From NCBI GenBank assembly GCA_021786915.1, contig JAJYMP010000233.1:1-15276 (forward strand): a stretch of 15,276 bases of DNA. The letters run 5' to 3'. Position 1 is the first letter of the stretch. Every line of letters starts with the position of its first letter. This document shows positions 14,322 to 15,276 of the stretch, one piece after another. This stretch comes from Chloroflexota bacterium. GTDB lineage: Bacteria > Chloroflexota > Limnocylindria > Limnocylindrales > CSP1-4. Below the pieces are notes generated by a model. The model ran no database searches. It was not told where the DNA came from and was given only the letters and a program-made list of their open reading frames with translations. A program made the position numbers and the translations under genes.

Positions 14322-14348
14322 GATGCCGCCGGTCCCACCGGCGGCATC
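14322..14348. terminator. Bidirectional 12-bp hairpin between convergent genes
   Basis: GATGCCGCCGGT (14322-14333), loop CCC, and ACCGGCGGCATC (14337-14348) form a perfect stem between the permease stop (14299) and the helicase stop (14389). It could end transcripts from both sides. There is no long U-tract on either strand. Confidence 0.7.
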
Positions 14349-14388
14349 GTCATGGCCGGCATGTCTGGTCGATCTCGCGATGGCCGAG

Positions 14389-15276
14389 TCAACTGCCCTC
14401 GGTGCCGCCAGCCTCCTCGTCGCCTTCCTCGGCGACGATGCGCGCCACGACCGCGAGGATCTCCGCCCCGAACCGGTCCGCCTTGCTGGGGCCGATCCCC
14501 TTTACCCGCCAGAGGGCCTCGAGCGAGCGCGGCCGCGCTTCAGCGAGCGCCGCAAGCGTCGTGTCGTGGGCGATCACGTAGGGCGGCTGGGCGAGCTCGC
14601 GGGCCTTCTCGAGCCGCCAGGCGCGGAGGGCCTCGAACACCGGGTCGCCGGCGGACGATGCCCTCGCAGGAGAGACGCCGTTCTTCTGCCGCCCTCCCGC
14701 GTCGGCTGACGAGCCCGCCATCGTGCGGCTCTGGCGCCCCGCGCGCCCGGGCGCCGCGACGGGGGGCCGAACCGCTGCCAGGAATCGGCTTGGCCGCCGT
14801 CGCCCCTCGCCACCAGTCCGGCCGGCGCGCATCTCGGCCCACGACAGGAGGAGGTGCTCGCGGGCTCGGGTGAGCCCGACGTACAGCAGCCTGCGCTCCT
14901 CGGCCAGGGCGTCGGCGTCCTCGCCGGCGTGGCGGATCGGCAGCAGGCCCTCCTCGAGCGACGGCAGGGCCACGGCGTCCCACTCGAGACCCTTCGCGCG
15001 GTGGTACGTGAGCAGGTTCACGCCGTCGGACGATCCCTCGCGCTCGGCGGCGGCCCGCGCCTCGAGCTCGGCCAGCACGTTCGTGGCGTCCGCGGCGGGA
15101 TCGTCGGCTAGGAGCGCCTCGACGATCGCGAGCAGCGTGTCCAGCGACGCCTGCCGCTCGCGGGCCTCGTCGTCAACAGCCTCGGCCAGGCGCACGGCGG
15201 CGCGCTCGTCTCCGTCGCAGACGCCTTGATGGCGAACCTCGCCGGACCGCCGCGCGACCGCCTGGGTGTCCAGGAG
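14389..15276 (-). CDS. UvrD/Rep superfamily 1 DNA helicase with C-terminal HRDC domain, partial
   Basis: The frame is open to the window edge, so only the last 295 residues are seen; the ATPase core with Walker A is outside. Numbering from the first visible residue, helicase motif V is in VNLLTYHRAKGLEWDAVALP (86-105), followed by EEGLLPIRHA, and motif VI is EERRLLYVGLTRAREHLLLS (126-145) with its arginine finger. An unstructured Arg/Gly/Ser linker (about 148-208) leads to an HRDC domain, FEALRAWRLEKARELAQPPY (214-233) to WRVKGIGPSKADRFGAEILAV. The order matches UvrD2-type repair helicases of actinobacteria and relatives. The mycobacterial UvrD2 linker holds a tetracysteine zinc motif; this linker has no cysteine. 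It unwinds DNA 3' to 5' in repair or replication restart by family knowledge. The C-terminus is an acidic tail. Confidence 0.92.
   Translation of the reverse strand, partial: LLDTQAVARRSGEVRHQGVCDGDERAAVRLAEAVDDEARERQASLDTLLAIVEALLADDPAADATNVLAELEARAAAEREGSSDGVNLLTYHRAKGLEWDAVALPSLEEGLLPIRHAGEDADALAEERRLLYVGLTRAREHLLLSWAEMRAGRTGGEGRRRPSRFLAAVRPPVAAPGRAGRQSRTMAGSSADAGGRQKNGVSPARASSAGDPVFEALRAWRLEKARELAQPPYVIAHDTTLAALAEARPRSLEALWRVKGIGPSKADRFGAEILAVVARIVAEEGDEEAGGTEGS

Overview
The window is 15.3 kb of GC-rich (roughly 70%) bacterial chromosome with dense, short-spaced genes. Start codons are ATG, GTG and TTG. The gene content (F420-type luciferase-like oxidoreductase, mycoredoxin-like CPDC protein, UvrD helicase with a C-terminal HRDC domain, VIT1-type transporter, heterodimeric ABC exporter) and five starts that look leaderless fit a high-GC Chloroflexota (for example a Limnocylindria-like lineage) or an Actinomycetota. 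This assignment is inference; no rRNA or other taxonomic marker is present. I see no tRNA, rRNA, CRISPR array, insertion sequence, phage gene, toxin-antitoxin pair or integrase.

Layout. 1-131 (minus): start of a FAD-dependent amine/amino-acid oxidase, cut by the window edge. 132-748: mostly non-coding, with one doubtful small ORF (422-694) and short repeats. 749-2053 (minus): UDP-sugar dehydrogenase. 2192-2551 (plus): small acidic unknown protein. 2582-2863 (minus): mycoredoxin/glutaredoxin-like protein, divergent from a VIT1/CCC1-type transporter (3001-3744, plus). 3838-5046 (plus): aspartate/aromatic aminotransferase. 5114-6010 (minus): small GT87/DUF2029 membrane protein, divergent over 50 bp from a luciferase-like oxidoreductase (6061-6966, plus), which is followed by a SAM methyltransferase (6968-7780).

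8024-12287 (plus) is a tight three-gene operon: a MarR-family regulator and the two halves of a heterodimeric ABC exporter, joined by TTGA and ATGA start/stop overlaps. A strong promoter and a perfect 8-bp inverted repeat lie just upstream of marR, so autoregulation plus exporter control is the natural reading. The two nucleotide-binding domains have complementary defects (Asp and Gln replace the catalytic Glu and His in the first, and the second has a degenerate signature motif), which is the hallmark of an asymmetric exporter with one degenerate ATP site.

12579-14299 (plus) is a second, separate ABC-2 type transporter (ATPase plus permease), bounded on both sides by strong hairpins. 14389-15276 (minus) is the C-terminal part of a UvrD/Rep helicase with an HRDC domain.

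Most of the window is ordinary housekeeping and transport. The observations most worth following are the MarR operator with its asymmetric exporter, the repeated -10 box set 6-7 nt before start codons (including an unusual CGACAAT version), and the doubtful ORF behind the UDP-sugar dehydrogenase. I do not see convincing evidence for a wholly new system.
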